The notes beneath the pieces were generated by a model. It saw only the letters and a list, made by a program, of their open reading frames with translations. It searched no databases and was not told the origin of the DNA. Below, piece after piece: positions 29,512 through 37,938 of a stretch of 64,000 bases of DNA. The translations under genes and the position numbers were made by a program. Numbering within the stretch: the first letter of the stretch is position 1; every line of letters starts with the position of its first letter. This stretch comes from an uncultured Pelagibacteraceae bacterium (GTDB lineage: Bacteria > Pseudomonadota > Alphaproteobacteria > Pelagibacterales > Pelagibacteraceae), in assembly GCA_902556065.1 (NCBI GenBank), contig CACDUV010000002.1, positions 1-64,000 of the forward strand, written 5' to 3'.

Positions 29512-31473
29512 TTAATAACTTAACTGTTTCAAATTTTTGTATTGTTTTAAAACTTCTGGGTTTGCTAAAGCCTCTCTGTTTTTAACAATGCTTCCTTCTA
29601 TAGTACTTTTAACTGCAAGCTCAACAATTTTACCACTTTTAGTTCTCGGAATATCTTTTACAACAATTACTTTACTAGGCACATGGCGAGGTGATGTATT
29701 AGTTTTTATTTGAGTTTTTATTCTATTAAGTAAAGTATCATTAAGTGCGTATCCATTAGTCATTACAACGAAAAGAATTATTCTTATATCGTTATCCCAA
29801 GATTGACCAACTACGAGTGCTTCTTTAATTTCTTCAAACTTTTCAACCTCTGAATATATTTCAGCAGTACCAAGCCTTACACCTCCTGGATTAAGGGTAG
29901 TATCAGATCTTCCATGTATAATAAAACCGTCGGTATTTTTTCTTTCAGCATAATCACCATGATGCCAAGTATTTTTATATCTATTGAAGTAAGCTTTTTT
30001 AAATTTTACATCATTTTTATCATTCCAAAATTTAAGAGGCATTGATGGAAATGGATTTTTACAAACAAGTTCACCTTTATAATTTTTTAAAGATTTACCT
30101 CTATCATTAAAGACATCAACGTCTAAACCTAACCCCGAATTCTGTATTTCACCAATATTTACTGGCTGGTATATATTTCCTAAAACAAAACAAGACACAA
30201 TATCTGTACCTCCTGAAATAGATGAGAGATGAACTTTCTTTTTAATATTTTTATAAACATATTTAAAACCTTCATTTGATAAAGGAGAACCTGTTGAACA
30301 GATTGTTTTTAGTTTTTGAAGTTTATATTTAAATTTAAGATTAGGTTCTAATTTTCTTAGAGCATCAATATATTTAGCACTAATTCCAAACAGAGTAATT
30401 TTTTCTCTTTGTGCTATTTTTAAAAGTAAATCATTTGTTTTATACATTGGAGAACCATCAAAAAGTACTATTGATGCCTTTGAAGCTAACGAACTAACTA
30501 ACCAATTCCACATCATCCAACCACAAGTGGTAAAATAAAATACATTATCATTCTCTTTTATATCACAATGTAATTGGTGTTCTTTTTTATGCTGAAGAAG
30601 AACTCCACCAGCTCTGTGACAAATACACTTTGGTTTTCCAGTTGTTCCACTTGAATATAAAATAGCTAACTCATTTTCAAAATCATACTTTTTGAAATTT
30701 ATTTTTTCAGATCGATTTTGAATAATTTCACGCCATTTTATTAATTTTATTTTCTTATATTTACTATGATTAGTGACATATTTTTTTCCAGGATAATTAA
30801 CAATCACAACATTTCTAATTGATGGAATTGATTTTAAAATTTCAGACAATCTCTCTAATACATTAATTTTTTTACCATTATAAAAATACTGATCTGTAAT
30901 GAATAAAACTCTTGGATTGATTTGAGAAAATCTTTCAACAACACCTTTAATACCAAAGTCAGGACTACATGATGACCAAATACTTCCTATAGCACTTGCT
31001 GCTATAAAAGCTTCAACTGTCTCGATAGTATTAGGCATATAGGCTGCAACTCTATCTCCTTTTTTAATTTTAATTTGTTTTAAAAAATTTACAATTTTGC
31101 CTGTGGTTAAATTTAATTCTCTCCAAGATTTTTCTTCTCTAAAGCCATTTTCACTTACAAAAGTAACTGCCTTATCATCATTATTTTTCGATAATAAATT
31201 CTCACCAAAATTTAACTTACTACCTGGTAGGAATAAATTTTTATAAAATATTTTAGATTTTTTAATGTTTTTTTTACTTTTCAATCCCTTAATTTCTGAA
31301 AATTCCCAGAAATAATTCCAAAACTCAGGTGAATTTTTAACAGTCCAATTTAAAAAAGTTTTGTAATTTAAATTAAATTTTTTTTTAATTTTTTTTGAAA
31401 TAAGTTTCTCAAAAGCATAAAGATTTGAATTTTTTTTCTCTTTTAAAGATGCTTCCCAAAGTTTATTGGTCAT
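29512..31473 (-). CDS. aacS: acetoacetate--CoA ligase
   Basis: 653 residues, the length of acetoacetyl-CoA synthetases. It has the ACS-like N-cap (SPEFWNYFWEFSE), the AMP-binding P-loop ILYSSGTTGKPKCICH, the family-typical IWSSCSPDFG and the C-terminal lysine region IPRTKSGKIVE. It activates acetoacetate with ATP and CoA in the cytoplasm, feeding ketone bodies or ketogenic amino-acid products into acetyl-CoA or lipid metabolism. The downstream aminotransferase follows with no gap. Confidence 0.93.
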   Translation of the reverse strand: MTNKLWEASLKEKKNSNLYAFEKLISKKIKKKFNLNYKTFLNWTVKNSPEFWNYFWEFSEIKGLKSKKNIKKSKIFYKNLFLPGSKLNFGENLLSKNNDDKAVTFVSENGFREEKSWRELNLTTGKIVNFLKQIKIKKGDRVAAYMPNTIETVEAFIAASAIGSIWSSCSPDFGIKGVVERFSQINPRVLFITDQYFYNGKKINVLERLSEILKSIPSIRNVVIVNYPGKKYVTNHSKYKKIKLIKWREIIQNRSEKINFKKYDFENELAILYSSGTTGKPKCICHRAGGVLLQHKKEHQLHCDIKENDNVFYFTTCGWMMWNWLVSSLASKASIVLFDGSPMYKTNDLLLKIAQREKITLFGISAKYIDALRKLEPNLKFKYKLQKLKTICSTGSPLSNEGFKYVYKNIKKKVHLSSISGGTDIVSCFVLGNIYQPVNIGEIQNSGLGLDVDVFNDRGKSLKNYKGELVCKNPFPSMPLKFWNDKNDVKFKKAYFNRYKNTWHHGDYAERKNTDGFIIHGRSDTTLNPGGVRLGTAEIYSEVEKFEEIKEALVVGQSWDNDIRIILFVVMTNGYALNDTLLNRIKTQIKTNTSPRHVPSKVIVVKDIPRTKSGKIVELAVKSTIEGSIVKNREALANPEVLKQYKNLKQLSY

Positions 31474-31520
31474 TTTTATTTTATTAATTTACTATTATAG
31501 AATTAATCTCAATTATGATA

Positions 31521-31570
31521 TTCTCATTAATATTAATATAAAAATGAGAACTTTTTACCCTCCGATTCGG
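31521..31570. promoter_or_regulatory. inverted repeat in the divergent aacS-helicase gap
   Basis: The 174-base gap between aacS (-) and the helicase (+) holds an exact 8-base inverted repeat, TTCTCATT (31521-31528) and AATGAGAA (31543-31550), followed by CTTTTT. Next is a small palindrome, CCGATTCGG (31562-31570), unusually GC-rich for this genome. It could be an operator or weak hairpin; nothing identifies a regulator. Confidence 0.35.
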
Positions 31571-31647
31571 TCATGTTTTAGTCTATTTTTGTTCTTTAAC
31601 ACTAACAATATCTGGTAGGTAAAAAAAAATATACACCAAAGATAGAA

Positions 31648-34125
31648 ATGCCTAAAAATAAAATTACAGCTGTTCTTGGTCCAACAAACACAGGTAAAAC
31701 TCATCTTGCAATTGATACAATGCTATCTTTTGACAGTGGAATGATTGGGTTCCCATTAAGATTATTAGCAAGAGAGGTTTACGATAAAGTAATAAAAAAA
31801 ATAAGTATAGACAAAGTTGCTTTAATAACTGGTGAAGAAAAAATAATTCCTACGAATGCAAAATATTATTTATGCACAGTAGAATCAATGCCTATGGAAA
31901 AGCATTTGGATTTTGTGGGCGTAGATGAAATCCAAATGTGTGCAGATCATGAAAGAGGTCACATATTTACAGATAGACTATTAAATTTAAGAGGTGAAAA
32001 ACTTACGATGTTAATGGGTTCTAGCACTATTAAAAATATTATATCTAAATTAAACGAAGATATAGAATTTATTAATAGAGATAGATTATCAAAACTCACC
32101 TACGCTGGACATAAAAAAATATCAAGAATAAATAGAAAAACTGCAATCATAGCTTTTTCAGCGGAGGAAGTTTACGCAATAGCAGAATTAATAAGAAGAC
32201 AAAAGGGTGGGGCAGCTATAGTTATGGGTTCATTAAGTCCCAAAACAAGGAATGCTCAAGTAGAGCTTTATCAATCTGGAGATGTTGACTTTTTAGTGGC
32301 CACTGACGCTATTGGAATGGGAATAAATATGGATCTAGATTATGTATATTTTTCAAACCTTAAAAAATTTGATGGAAAAAAATTAAGAAAATTAAATTTA
32401 TCAGAAATAGGTCAAATAGCAGGAAGGGCTGGAAGATATTTAAACGATGGTGGTTTTGGAATTACTGGTGATTGCAAAGAAATTTCCCCTGAAGAAGTAG
32501 AATTAATTGAAGGACATAAATTTGAGGAGATAAGAACTTTATTCTGGAGAAACTCTGATCTAAATTTTAATAACCCAAATTCACTTATTAGAAGTCTTGA
32601 AGAAAGACCTCAGATGGAGTGGTTAAGAAAAGTTCATGAATGTGAAGATGAAAGAGCGTTAAAGTATTTTTTAAAAAATGAAAAAAATAATCTAGAATTT
32701 AACGAAAGAACACTTAAATCATTATGGGAATGTTGTCAGATACCTGATTTTGTTAAAAAAACCTACGGCAATCATTATGAAGTGATCAGAAATGTTTTTA
32801 AATTTTTAAATAGTGAAAAAGGTCTAATTTCAGACGATTATATGAGAATACAGCTCATGAAACTAGATAAATTAGATGGAAATGTAGATTCTTTATCAAA
32901 TAGAATTGCAAATGTGAGAACTTGGTCTTATGTTTCTAATAAAAATAATTGGGTAGAAAATCAAAATTACTGGATAGAAAAAACAAAACATTTAGAAGAT
33001 AGACTCTCAGACAGACTTCATGAAGAACTTACCAAGACTTTCATTGATAAAAGAGCAAGTATACTTGCAAGAGGTTTAAAACAAGATATGGAATTTAAAA
33101 CTGAAATACTACAGAACAATGATGTTAAAATTGACGAGCAGTTTATTGGTAAGATCAAAGGGTTAAAATTAGAATTAGATTTAAAAAAAGGCTCTCTGGA
33201 AACTGATATCAAATCATTAAAAAAAGCTGCTAGACAATCTATTGGGCCTGAGTTTGATAAAAGAATTCAATCAATTATAGACACAGGATTAATAGATTTG
33301 AAAGAAGACTTTAAAATCTATTGGAATGAATTTCCAATCGCTAAACTATTACCAGGTAATGATTATTTAAGTCCTAATTTTAGTTTAGTTGTTGATGATA
33401 TTATTGAACAAAATCCAAAACGAAAACTAAGTGATTTTATTCAAAAATGGCTAAACTCAAAAATAAGTAATACCTTAAAAAGTTTAATCGATTTAAAAAA
33501 TATTAAAGAGGATAAGTCATCAATTAAAGCTTTAGCTTATCAGCTTTATGAAAATAATGGTGTTTTAAAAAGAGAGCAAGTTTCTGATTATCTAAAAAAT
33601 CTTGAACAAATTGATAGAAAAGTACTTAGAGAATTAGGTGTAAAATTTGGAAGATACCACGTATTCCTTTATCAACTTATAAAACCAGATGCTGTATCTT
33701 TGAGAACTGTATTGTGGAAAAATTTCCATCAAAAATTCTATAATTTAAAACCGCCAACTTTTGGATTAAATTTTCTAGAAGATAAAGATTCTAAAAATAA
33801 AAACTTTATGCTTTTGTGTGGATTTGAAAAATTTGACAATCTTTTTGTAAGAATAGATATTCTTGAAAGACTCTTTGTACAAATAATTAACGCTACTTCA
33901 AAAGAAAATAACGAAATAAAAATGATACCTGAGATGTTAAATCTCTTAGGTTGCAGCAAAGAGAAATTTAAAAAATTATTACAAAAAATGGGTTATAAAA
34001 CTTATGAGAAAGACCAAGATATGTTTTTCAAATACAATCCTGTTAAAAAATTTAAAAAGATACAGAACATAAAAGTTTCAAATGAAAATCCATTTAAAGT
34101 TCTTAAAAATCTAAAGTTGGGTTAA
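31648..34125 (+). CDS. SUV3/MgpS-like superfamily II helicase
   Basis: 825 residues. Walker A is GPTNTGKTH (11-19), the Walker B equivalent is VDEIQM, and motif VI is QIAGRAGRYL near 260. This matches the SUV3-type RNA/DNA helicases found in alphaproteobacteria and mitochondria. In mitochondria SUV3 works with an exoribonuclease to degrade RNA; the bacterial role is less clear. The C-terminal half is long, lysine-rich and not recognised by me. It is first in a run with a TerB-like protein, ferredoxin and carD. Confidence 0.87.
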   Translation: MPKNKITAVLGPTNTGKTHLAIDTMLSFDSGMIGFPLRLLAREVYDKVIKKISIDKVALITGEEKIIPTNAKYYLCTVESMPMEKHLDFVGVDEIQMCADHERGHIFTDRLLNLRGEKLTMLMGSSTIKNIISKLNEDIEFINRDRLSKLTYAGHKKISRINRKTAIIAFSAEEVYAIAELIRRQKGGAAIVMGSLSPKTRNAQVELYQSGDVDFLVATDAIGMGINMDLDYVYFSNLKKFDGKKLRKLNLSEIGQIAGRAGRYLNDGGFGITGDCKEISPEEVELIEGHKFEEIRTLFWRNSDLNFNNPNSLIRSLEERPQMEWLRKVHECEDERALKYFLKNEKNNLEFNERTLKSLWECCQIPDFVKKTYGNHYEVIRNVFKFLNSEKGLISDDYMRIQLMKLDKLDGNVDSLSNRIANVRTWSYVSNKNNWVENQNYWIEKTKHLEDRLSDRLHEELTKTFIDKRASILARGLKQDMEFKTEILQNNDVKIDEQFIGKIKGLKLELDLKKGSLETDIKSLKKAARQSIGPEFDKRIQSIIDTGLIDLKEDFKIYWNEFPIAKLLPGNDYLSPNFSLVVDDIIEQNPKRKLSDFIQKWLNSKISNTLKSLIDLKNIKEDKSSIKALAYQLYENNGVLKREQVSDYLKNLEQIDRKVLRELGVKFGRYHVFLYQLIKPDAVSLRTVLWKNFHQKFYNLKPPTFGLNFLEDKDSKNKNFMLLCGFEKFDNLFVRIDILERLFVQIINATSKENNEIKMIPEMLNLLGCSKEKFKKLLQKMGYKTYEKDQDMFFKYNPVKKFKKIQNIKVSNENPFKVLKNLKLG

Positions 34126-34129
34126 TTTA

Positions 34130-34546
34130 ATGTTTTTTAAAAATACAGATCAAAAAGAAGAGAATAATTTTATAATAAAAGTTTGTGCTTTATTAATCCA
34201 TGCAGCAAAAATAGATGAAAATTATACAGATAAGGAAGAAGACATAATTAAAAAAACACTTTTAGAGTTGGGACTAGAAAATGAAAAAATCATAAAAACT
34301 ATCCAAAATGCAAAAATTATTGAGGAAAATTCAAACCAGATTTTGGACTTCACCAAGGAAATTAAAAATCTACCTGAAACCGATAAAATTAAAATTGTAG
34401 AAGCTCTTTGGTCAATTATTTACTCTAATGAAGATGCTGATATGTATGAAACAAATCTCATGAGAAGGTTGGCGGGACTTTTATACATTGACAGTAAAAC
34501 TATGGGAGATATTAAGCATAGAATAAAAACGGAAAGTAAAGAGTGA
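34130..34546 (+). CDS. TerB-like protein
   Basis: 138 residues, all helical by composition, with the TerB-type start [20 protein letters not shown] and a later [16 protein letters not shown]. TerB-family domains occur in tellurite-resistance operons but also as stand-alone cytoplasmic proteins of unknown role, which is the case here because no other ter genes are near. It lies 4 bases after the helicase and overlaps the ferredoxin start by 4 bases (GTGA). Confidence 0.8.
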   Translation: MFFKNTDQKEENNFIIKVCALLIHAAKIDENYTDKEEDIIKKTLLELGLENEKIIKTIQNAKIIEENSNQILDFTKEIKNLPETDKIKIVEALWSIIYSNEDADMYETNLMRRLAGLLYIDSKTMGDIKHRIKTESKE

Positions 34547-34869
34547 CTTATATTGTAAACGATAATTGTATTAAGTGTAAACTTACTGATTGTGTAGATG
34601 TTTGTCCGGTTGATTGTTTTTACGAAGGTAAAAATATGCTTGTAATTAAACCGGATGAGTGTATAGATTGTGGCGTTTGTGAACCAGAGTGCCCAGTTGA
34701 TGCTATAAAAGCTGATACTGAACCTGGAAGCGAAAAATGGTTAGAAATTAATAAAAAATATTCAGAAATCTGGCCAAACATAAGTGAGAAAAAAGATCCT
34801 CCTGCGGATCATGAAAAATTTAAAAATGAGAAAAATAAGTACGAAAAGTATTTTAAAGAAAATCTTTAA
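34543..34869 (+). CDS. fdxA: 7Fe-type ferredoxin
   Basis: 108 residues from a GTG start that overlaps the terB-like stop. It has the 7Fe-8S cysteine pattern: [17 protein letters not shown], then [15 protein letters not shown]. The C-terminal extension with [17 protein letters not shown] is the standard FdxA tail of alphaproteobacteria. It is a small cytoplasmic electron carrier; the partner is unknown. carD starts about 20 bases after its stop. Confidence 0.95.
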   Translation: MTYIVNDNCIKCKLTDCVDVCPVDCFYEGKNMLVIKPDECIDCGVCEPECPVDAIKADTEPGSEKWLEINKKYSEIWPNISEKKDPPADHEKFKNEKNKYEKYFKENL

Positions 34870-34888
34870 AGGTAAATCAGAAAAAGAA

Positions 34889-35734
34889 ATGAAAAAAAAA
34901 GTTAAAAAGAAAAAAGTAACTAAAGTTAAAAAAGTTGCAAAACCAAAAACAAAAAAAGTTAAAAAAGTTTCAGTAAAAAAAAATAAAAAAGTCCTAAAAA
35001 AAATTCCAAATAAATCAGCTAAATTAAAAAAAGTTGAAAAAACTACTCAAAGATCAGATGAAACAAAAGTAGATAATTTAAGAATATCAAAAACTAACGA
35101 GATTAAACCTGAGATAAAAAAGGTTAAAAAACAAGAAACTGAAAAAAGAGAATTTAAAATTAAAGATTACGTTGTTTATCCAAAACACGGTGTTGGTCAA
35201 ATTACAGAATATAAAAAGATAAATATTGGTGGAATTGATGTCGAAACATACGTAATAAAATTTGAAAAGGATAAAGCTAATGGTATGGTACCTGTAAACA
35301 AGCAGTCCCACTTAAGACCTTTAGCGACAATTAATCAAGTGAATAAATGTATCTCTATATTAAAAAGCAAACCAAAGATCAAAAGATCAATGTGGAGCAG
35401 AAGAGCACAAGAATACGAAGCAAAAATTTCATCAGGCAAAATCTACGAATTAGCTGAAGTTGTAAGAGATCTTAACAAAGGAGATGATCTTATGGTTGAT
35501 CAATCTTATAGTGAAAGACAATTATTCGAAAAAGCTTATGAGAGAATGCAGTCAGAATTTCAGATAATTTTAAATTTATCTCCAGATGACACTCAAAAAA
35601 AATTAGACAAAGCATTAAAGAGAAATATTGCTGGACAAGTACAAACAAGTAGTAGTAGCACTCCTAAAACTCCAACTACTGATTTACCTGTCGAAGAACC
35701 TATTTCTGACACTGACGAACCTATAGACGAATAA
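34889..35734 (+). CDS. carD: CarD-family transcriptional regulator with lysine-rich N-terminus
   Basis: 281 residues from the ATG at 34889. The track's start at 34784 lies inside ferredoxin. The CarD core begins near residue 85 with FKIKDYVVYPKHGVGQI, the RNA-polymerase beta-binding (RID) fold, followed by the helical DNA-binding region with a conserved tryptophan (SMWSRRAQEYEAK). CarD stabilises open complexes, notably at rRNA promoters. The first ~65 residues are a histone-H1-like stretch of KKVKK-type repeats, and the tail is rich in Ser/Thr/Pro and acidic residues. A strong hairpin terminator follows 6 bases after the stop. Confidence 0.9.
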   Translation: MKKKVKKKKVTKVKKVAKPKTKKVKKVSVKKNKKVLKKIPNKSAKLKKVEKTTQRSDETKVDNLRISKTNEIKPEIKKVKKQETEKREFKIKDYVVYPKHGVGQITEYKKINIGGIDVETYVIKFEKDKANGMVPVNKQSHLRPLATINQVNKCISILKSKPKIKRSMWSRRAQEYEAKISSGKIYELAEVVRDLNKGDDLMVDQSYSERQLFEKAYERMQSEFQIILNLSPDDTQKKLDKALKRNIAGQVQTSSSSTPKTPTTDLPVEEPISDTDEPIDE

Positions 35735-35740
35735 AAAAAA

Positions 35741-35776
35741 ACGCCTCTCACAAAAAAGTTATGAGAAGCGTTTTTT
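35741..35776. terminator. bidirectional terminator between carD and the lysine-rich protein gene
   Basis: ACGCCTCTCA and TGAGAAGCGT form a 10-position stem around an 11-base loop. T6 follows on the plus strand and T9 on the minus strand. The single odd pair is C-A in the plus RNA but U-G in the minus RNA, so the hairpin is complete only for the minus strand. It can end carD and, better, the convergent small gene. Confidence 0.88.
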
Positions 35777-35794
35777 GTAAAGAATACTAAGTTC

Positions 35795-35893
35795 TTATTT
35801 TCTTCTTCTTTTTTTAGCTTTCTTAGCTTTCTTTGCTTTTTTCTTAGCTTTTTTCTTAGTTTTCTTTGCCGCTTTTTTTCTTTTCTTAGGCAT
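35795..35893 (-). CDS. 32-residue lysine-rich basic protein
   Basis: Missed by the ORF track. It reads MPKKRKKAAKKTKKK and continues with KKKA/KKA repeats, ending RRRK. Nearly all residues are Lys, Arg or Ala, like a histone H1 tail. Signs that it is real: an AGGGAG Shine-Dalgarno seven bases before the ATG, a strong terminator 19 bases after the stop that pairs best on this strand, and a 170-base upstream region with room for a promoter. It probably binds nucleic acid (nucleoid, RNA or ribosome). Function unknown. The neighbouring CarD carries similar repeats. Confidence 0.75.
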   Translation of the reverse strand: MPKKRKKAAKKTKKKAKKKAKKAKKAKKRRRK

Positions 35894-35916
35894 CTTTAGC
35901 TCCCTTTTTAGTTTAA

Positions 35917-35933
35917 CGAATCAAATTGATTCG
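35917..35933. promoter_or_regulatory. 17-base palindrome upstream of the lysine-rich gene
   Basis: CGAATCAAATTGATTCG is an exact inverted repeat (8-base arms, 1-base centre) located 24-40 bases upstream of the small gene's ATG. It contains two GANTC sites, the CcrM methylation sequence of many alphaproteobacteria. The position fits an operator overlapping the promoter. The rest of 35934-36092 is very AT-rich with no gene. Confidence 0.45.
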
Positions 35934-36092
35934 CTATTAACTTATTTTTATTTTTTTATACAACTTATGTCAAATCATTAATTAAAAGGGAATTTTTTAA
36001 AAAATTATTTTTTATTTTTATTTTTTTATAAAAAATTTTTTATTAATTTAGTTAATGTTTATGCGGTAAATAAACTATTAATTTAAAGTTAT

Positions 36093-37790
36093 TTAATAAA
36101 GATTTTCTATTTCACTTTTATACTTTTGAATAATTTTATATCTTTTTAACTTTAAAGTTGGTGTCATTAATCCATTTTCAATTGTAAATTGATCTTTAGT
36201 TACAAAATATTTTTTTATTTTTTCTATCTTAGATAAATTTTTATTTATTATTTCTATTTCTTTTAAAATATTTTCATCAGAAAAATTACTTGAATCTTTA
36301 TTTAAAACTAAAATAGCTACTAAGTAAGGTTTATTATCTCCATAAACTAATGCTTGCTCAACAAATTCAATTTTAAGCAAATCATTTTCAACTTTTACAG
36401 GAGAAATATTATCACCACCTGGTGTAATTAAGATATCTTTCTTTCTATCAGTAATTTTCAAATAACCATTTTCAAAATGCCCTATATCTCCAGTATATAA
36501 CCAGCCGTCCTTTAAAACTTTTTCGGTTTCTTCTTTTTTATTCCAATAACCTATCATGACATTTTCACCTTTAACCAGAATTTCACCATCATCAGCAATT
36601 TTTACTTCATTGCCACTAAACGCAGGACCTACTGTATCAATCCTTATATCTTTTATTGGATTGCAACTAACAACTGGAGAAGTTTCAGTCAAACCATACC
36701 CTTGCAAAGTTGGTAGCCCTATCGAATTTAAAAAAACACCTACTTCTTTATCCAATGCACCCCCTCCAGAAATAAATGCTTTTAACGAACCTCCAAATTG
36801 AGCCTTTATTTTCTTTCTAACTATTTTTTCACAAATCGTATTTTGCACTTTTTCGAAAAAAGTAAGTTTTTGTTTAGATAGTACTTTTTCTCCAAGATAA
36901 AGCATTTTGTTTATTAAAGATTTTTTAAAACCAGTGGCTTTATTAAAAGTTGAATTAATTTTTTGATAAAGATTCTGGTAAAATCTTGGAACTGCTGTCA
37001 TGATATCAGGGCTACATTCTCCCATATTTTTTATTAACTTGTCTATACTTTCTGCATAATAAACTTCGGCACCTATTGCTATCTGAACAAACTGAACAGT
37101 ATGTTCATAAGAATGAGATAATGGTAACCAAGTTAGGAATTTTGGTTTGTAGGATATTATTTCTTTTAAAAGTGAAATAGATCCTTCACAATTATTTAGA
37201 ATTCCTCCGTGGCTCAGCATTACTCCCTTAGGGTTACCTTGAGTTCCTGATGTATAAATAATACAAGCTATATCTTTCCTTGAAATTTTTAGTTTTAAAA
37301 AATCAATCTCCTCATAATTAGTCTTCAAAAAAATATCTTTTATATATCTAGTATCTGATTGACTGTCTATTTGATCAAAAGAAATAATTTTTTTTATAAA
37401 TGATTTTGTTGAAATTATATTTTTAATTTTATTATATTGAACTTGATCTGAAACAATTATTACTGAAGGATTACAATCATCAATTAAATATTCATAATCT
37501 CTCTCAGTGTAAGTAGTATATGCAGGAACTGTAATTCCACCTGCTAACATTATTGCTAAATCAGATATCATCCATTCAGGTCTATTTTCTGAAATTAATA
37601 AACATCTATCTTGTTTTTGAATTAAAGATTTTAATTCATCACTTACTTTTAAAATATTCAAATAAGTATCTTTCCATGAAAACTTTTCATTTGGATATTT
37701 TAAAGATTTAAGAAAAATCTGATCTGTTTTCTCTTTTTTATACTGATTATAAAATAGTTCTAAAAGATTATTTTGGTTTTTTATATTCAT
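36093..37790 (-). CDS. long-chain fatty acid--CoA ligase (AMP-forming)
   Basis: 565 residues from ATG 37790 (MNIKNQNN); the track's longer start runs into tRNA-Leu and is wrong. AMP-binding motifs are present: IIYTSGTQGNPKGVMLSH, GYGLTETSPVVSCNP and the adenylate segment GWLYTGDIGHFENGYLKITDRKKD (shown in parts). It resembles FadD/FAA1-type synthetases that make acyl-CoA from free fatty acids at the membrane. The ATG is 7 bases past the tRNA-Leu CCA with no Shine-Dalgarno, suggesting that it is transcribed from the tRNA promoter. Confidence 0.9.
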   Translation of the reverse strand: MNIKNQNNLLELFYNQYKKEKTDQIFLKSLKYPNEKFSWKDTYLNILKVSDELKSLIQKQDRCLLISENRPEWMISDLAIMLAGGITVPAYTTYTERDYEYLIDDCNPSVIIVSDQVQYNKIKNIISTKSFIKKIISFDQIDSQSDTRYIKDIFLKTNYEEIDFLKLKISRKDIACIIYTSGTQGNPKGVMLSHGGILNNCEGSISLLKEIISYKPKFLTWLPLSHSYEHTVQFVQIAIGAEVYYAESIDKLIKNMGECSPDIMTAVPRFYQNLYQKINSTFNKATGFKKSLINKMLYLGEKVLSKQKLTFFEKVQNTICEKIVRKKIKAQFGGSLKAFISGGGALDKEVGVFLNSIGLPTLQGYGLTETSPVVSCNPIKDIRIDTVGPAFSGNEVKIADDGEILVKGENVMIGYWNKKEETEKVLKDGWLYTGDIGHFENGYLKITDRKKDILITPGGDNISPVKVENDLLKIEFVEQALVYGDNKPYLVAILVLNKDSSNFSDENILKEIEIINKNLSKIEKIKKYFVTKDQFTIENGLMTPTLKLKRYKIIQKYKSEIENLY

Positions 37791-37796
37791 AAACTT

Positions 37797-37881
37797 TGGT
37801 GGGCGAAGAGAGAATCGAACTCTCACTTCTTGCGAAACACGATTTTGAGTCGTGCGCGTCTACCAGTTCCGCCATTCGCCC
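37797..37881 (-). tRNA. tRNA-Leu(CAA)
   Basis: An 85-base class II tRNA on the minus strand. Acceptor GGGCGAA pairs with TTCGCCC, the anticodon loop is CTCAAAA (anticodon CAA, reads UUG), there is a long variable arm, the T arm has GTTCGAT, and CCA is encoded. The acyl-CoA ligase ATG lies 6 bases after the CCA. Confidence 0.97.
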
Positions 37882-37938
37882 AATAAATTAAATTATATTT
37901 AAATAGTATAAGAACTAAAATTATATTAAAACCAAAAA

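Noticed and set aside
34130-34546. Tellurite-resistance operon
   Set aside because: Only a lone TerB-like gene is present, with no terC, terD or terZ near.
37791-37826. Upstream start for the acyl-CoA ligase (MRVRFSLRPP...)
   Set aside because: These codons lie inside tRNA-Leu; the next ATG gives a normal protein start.
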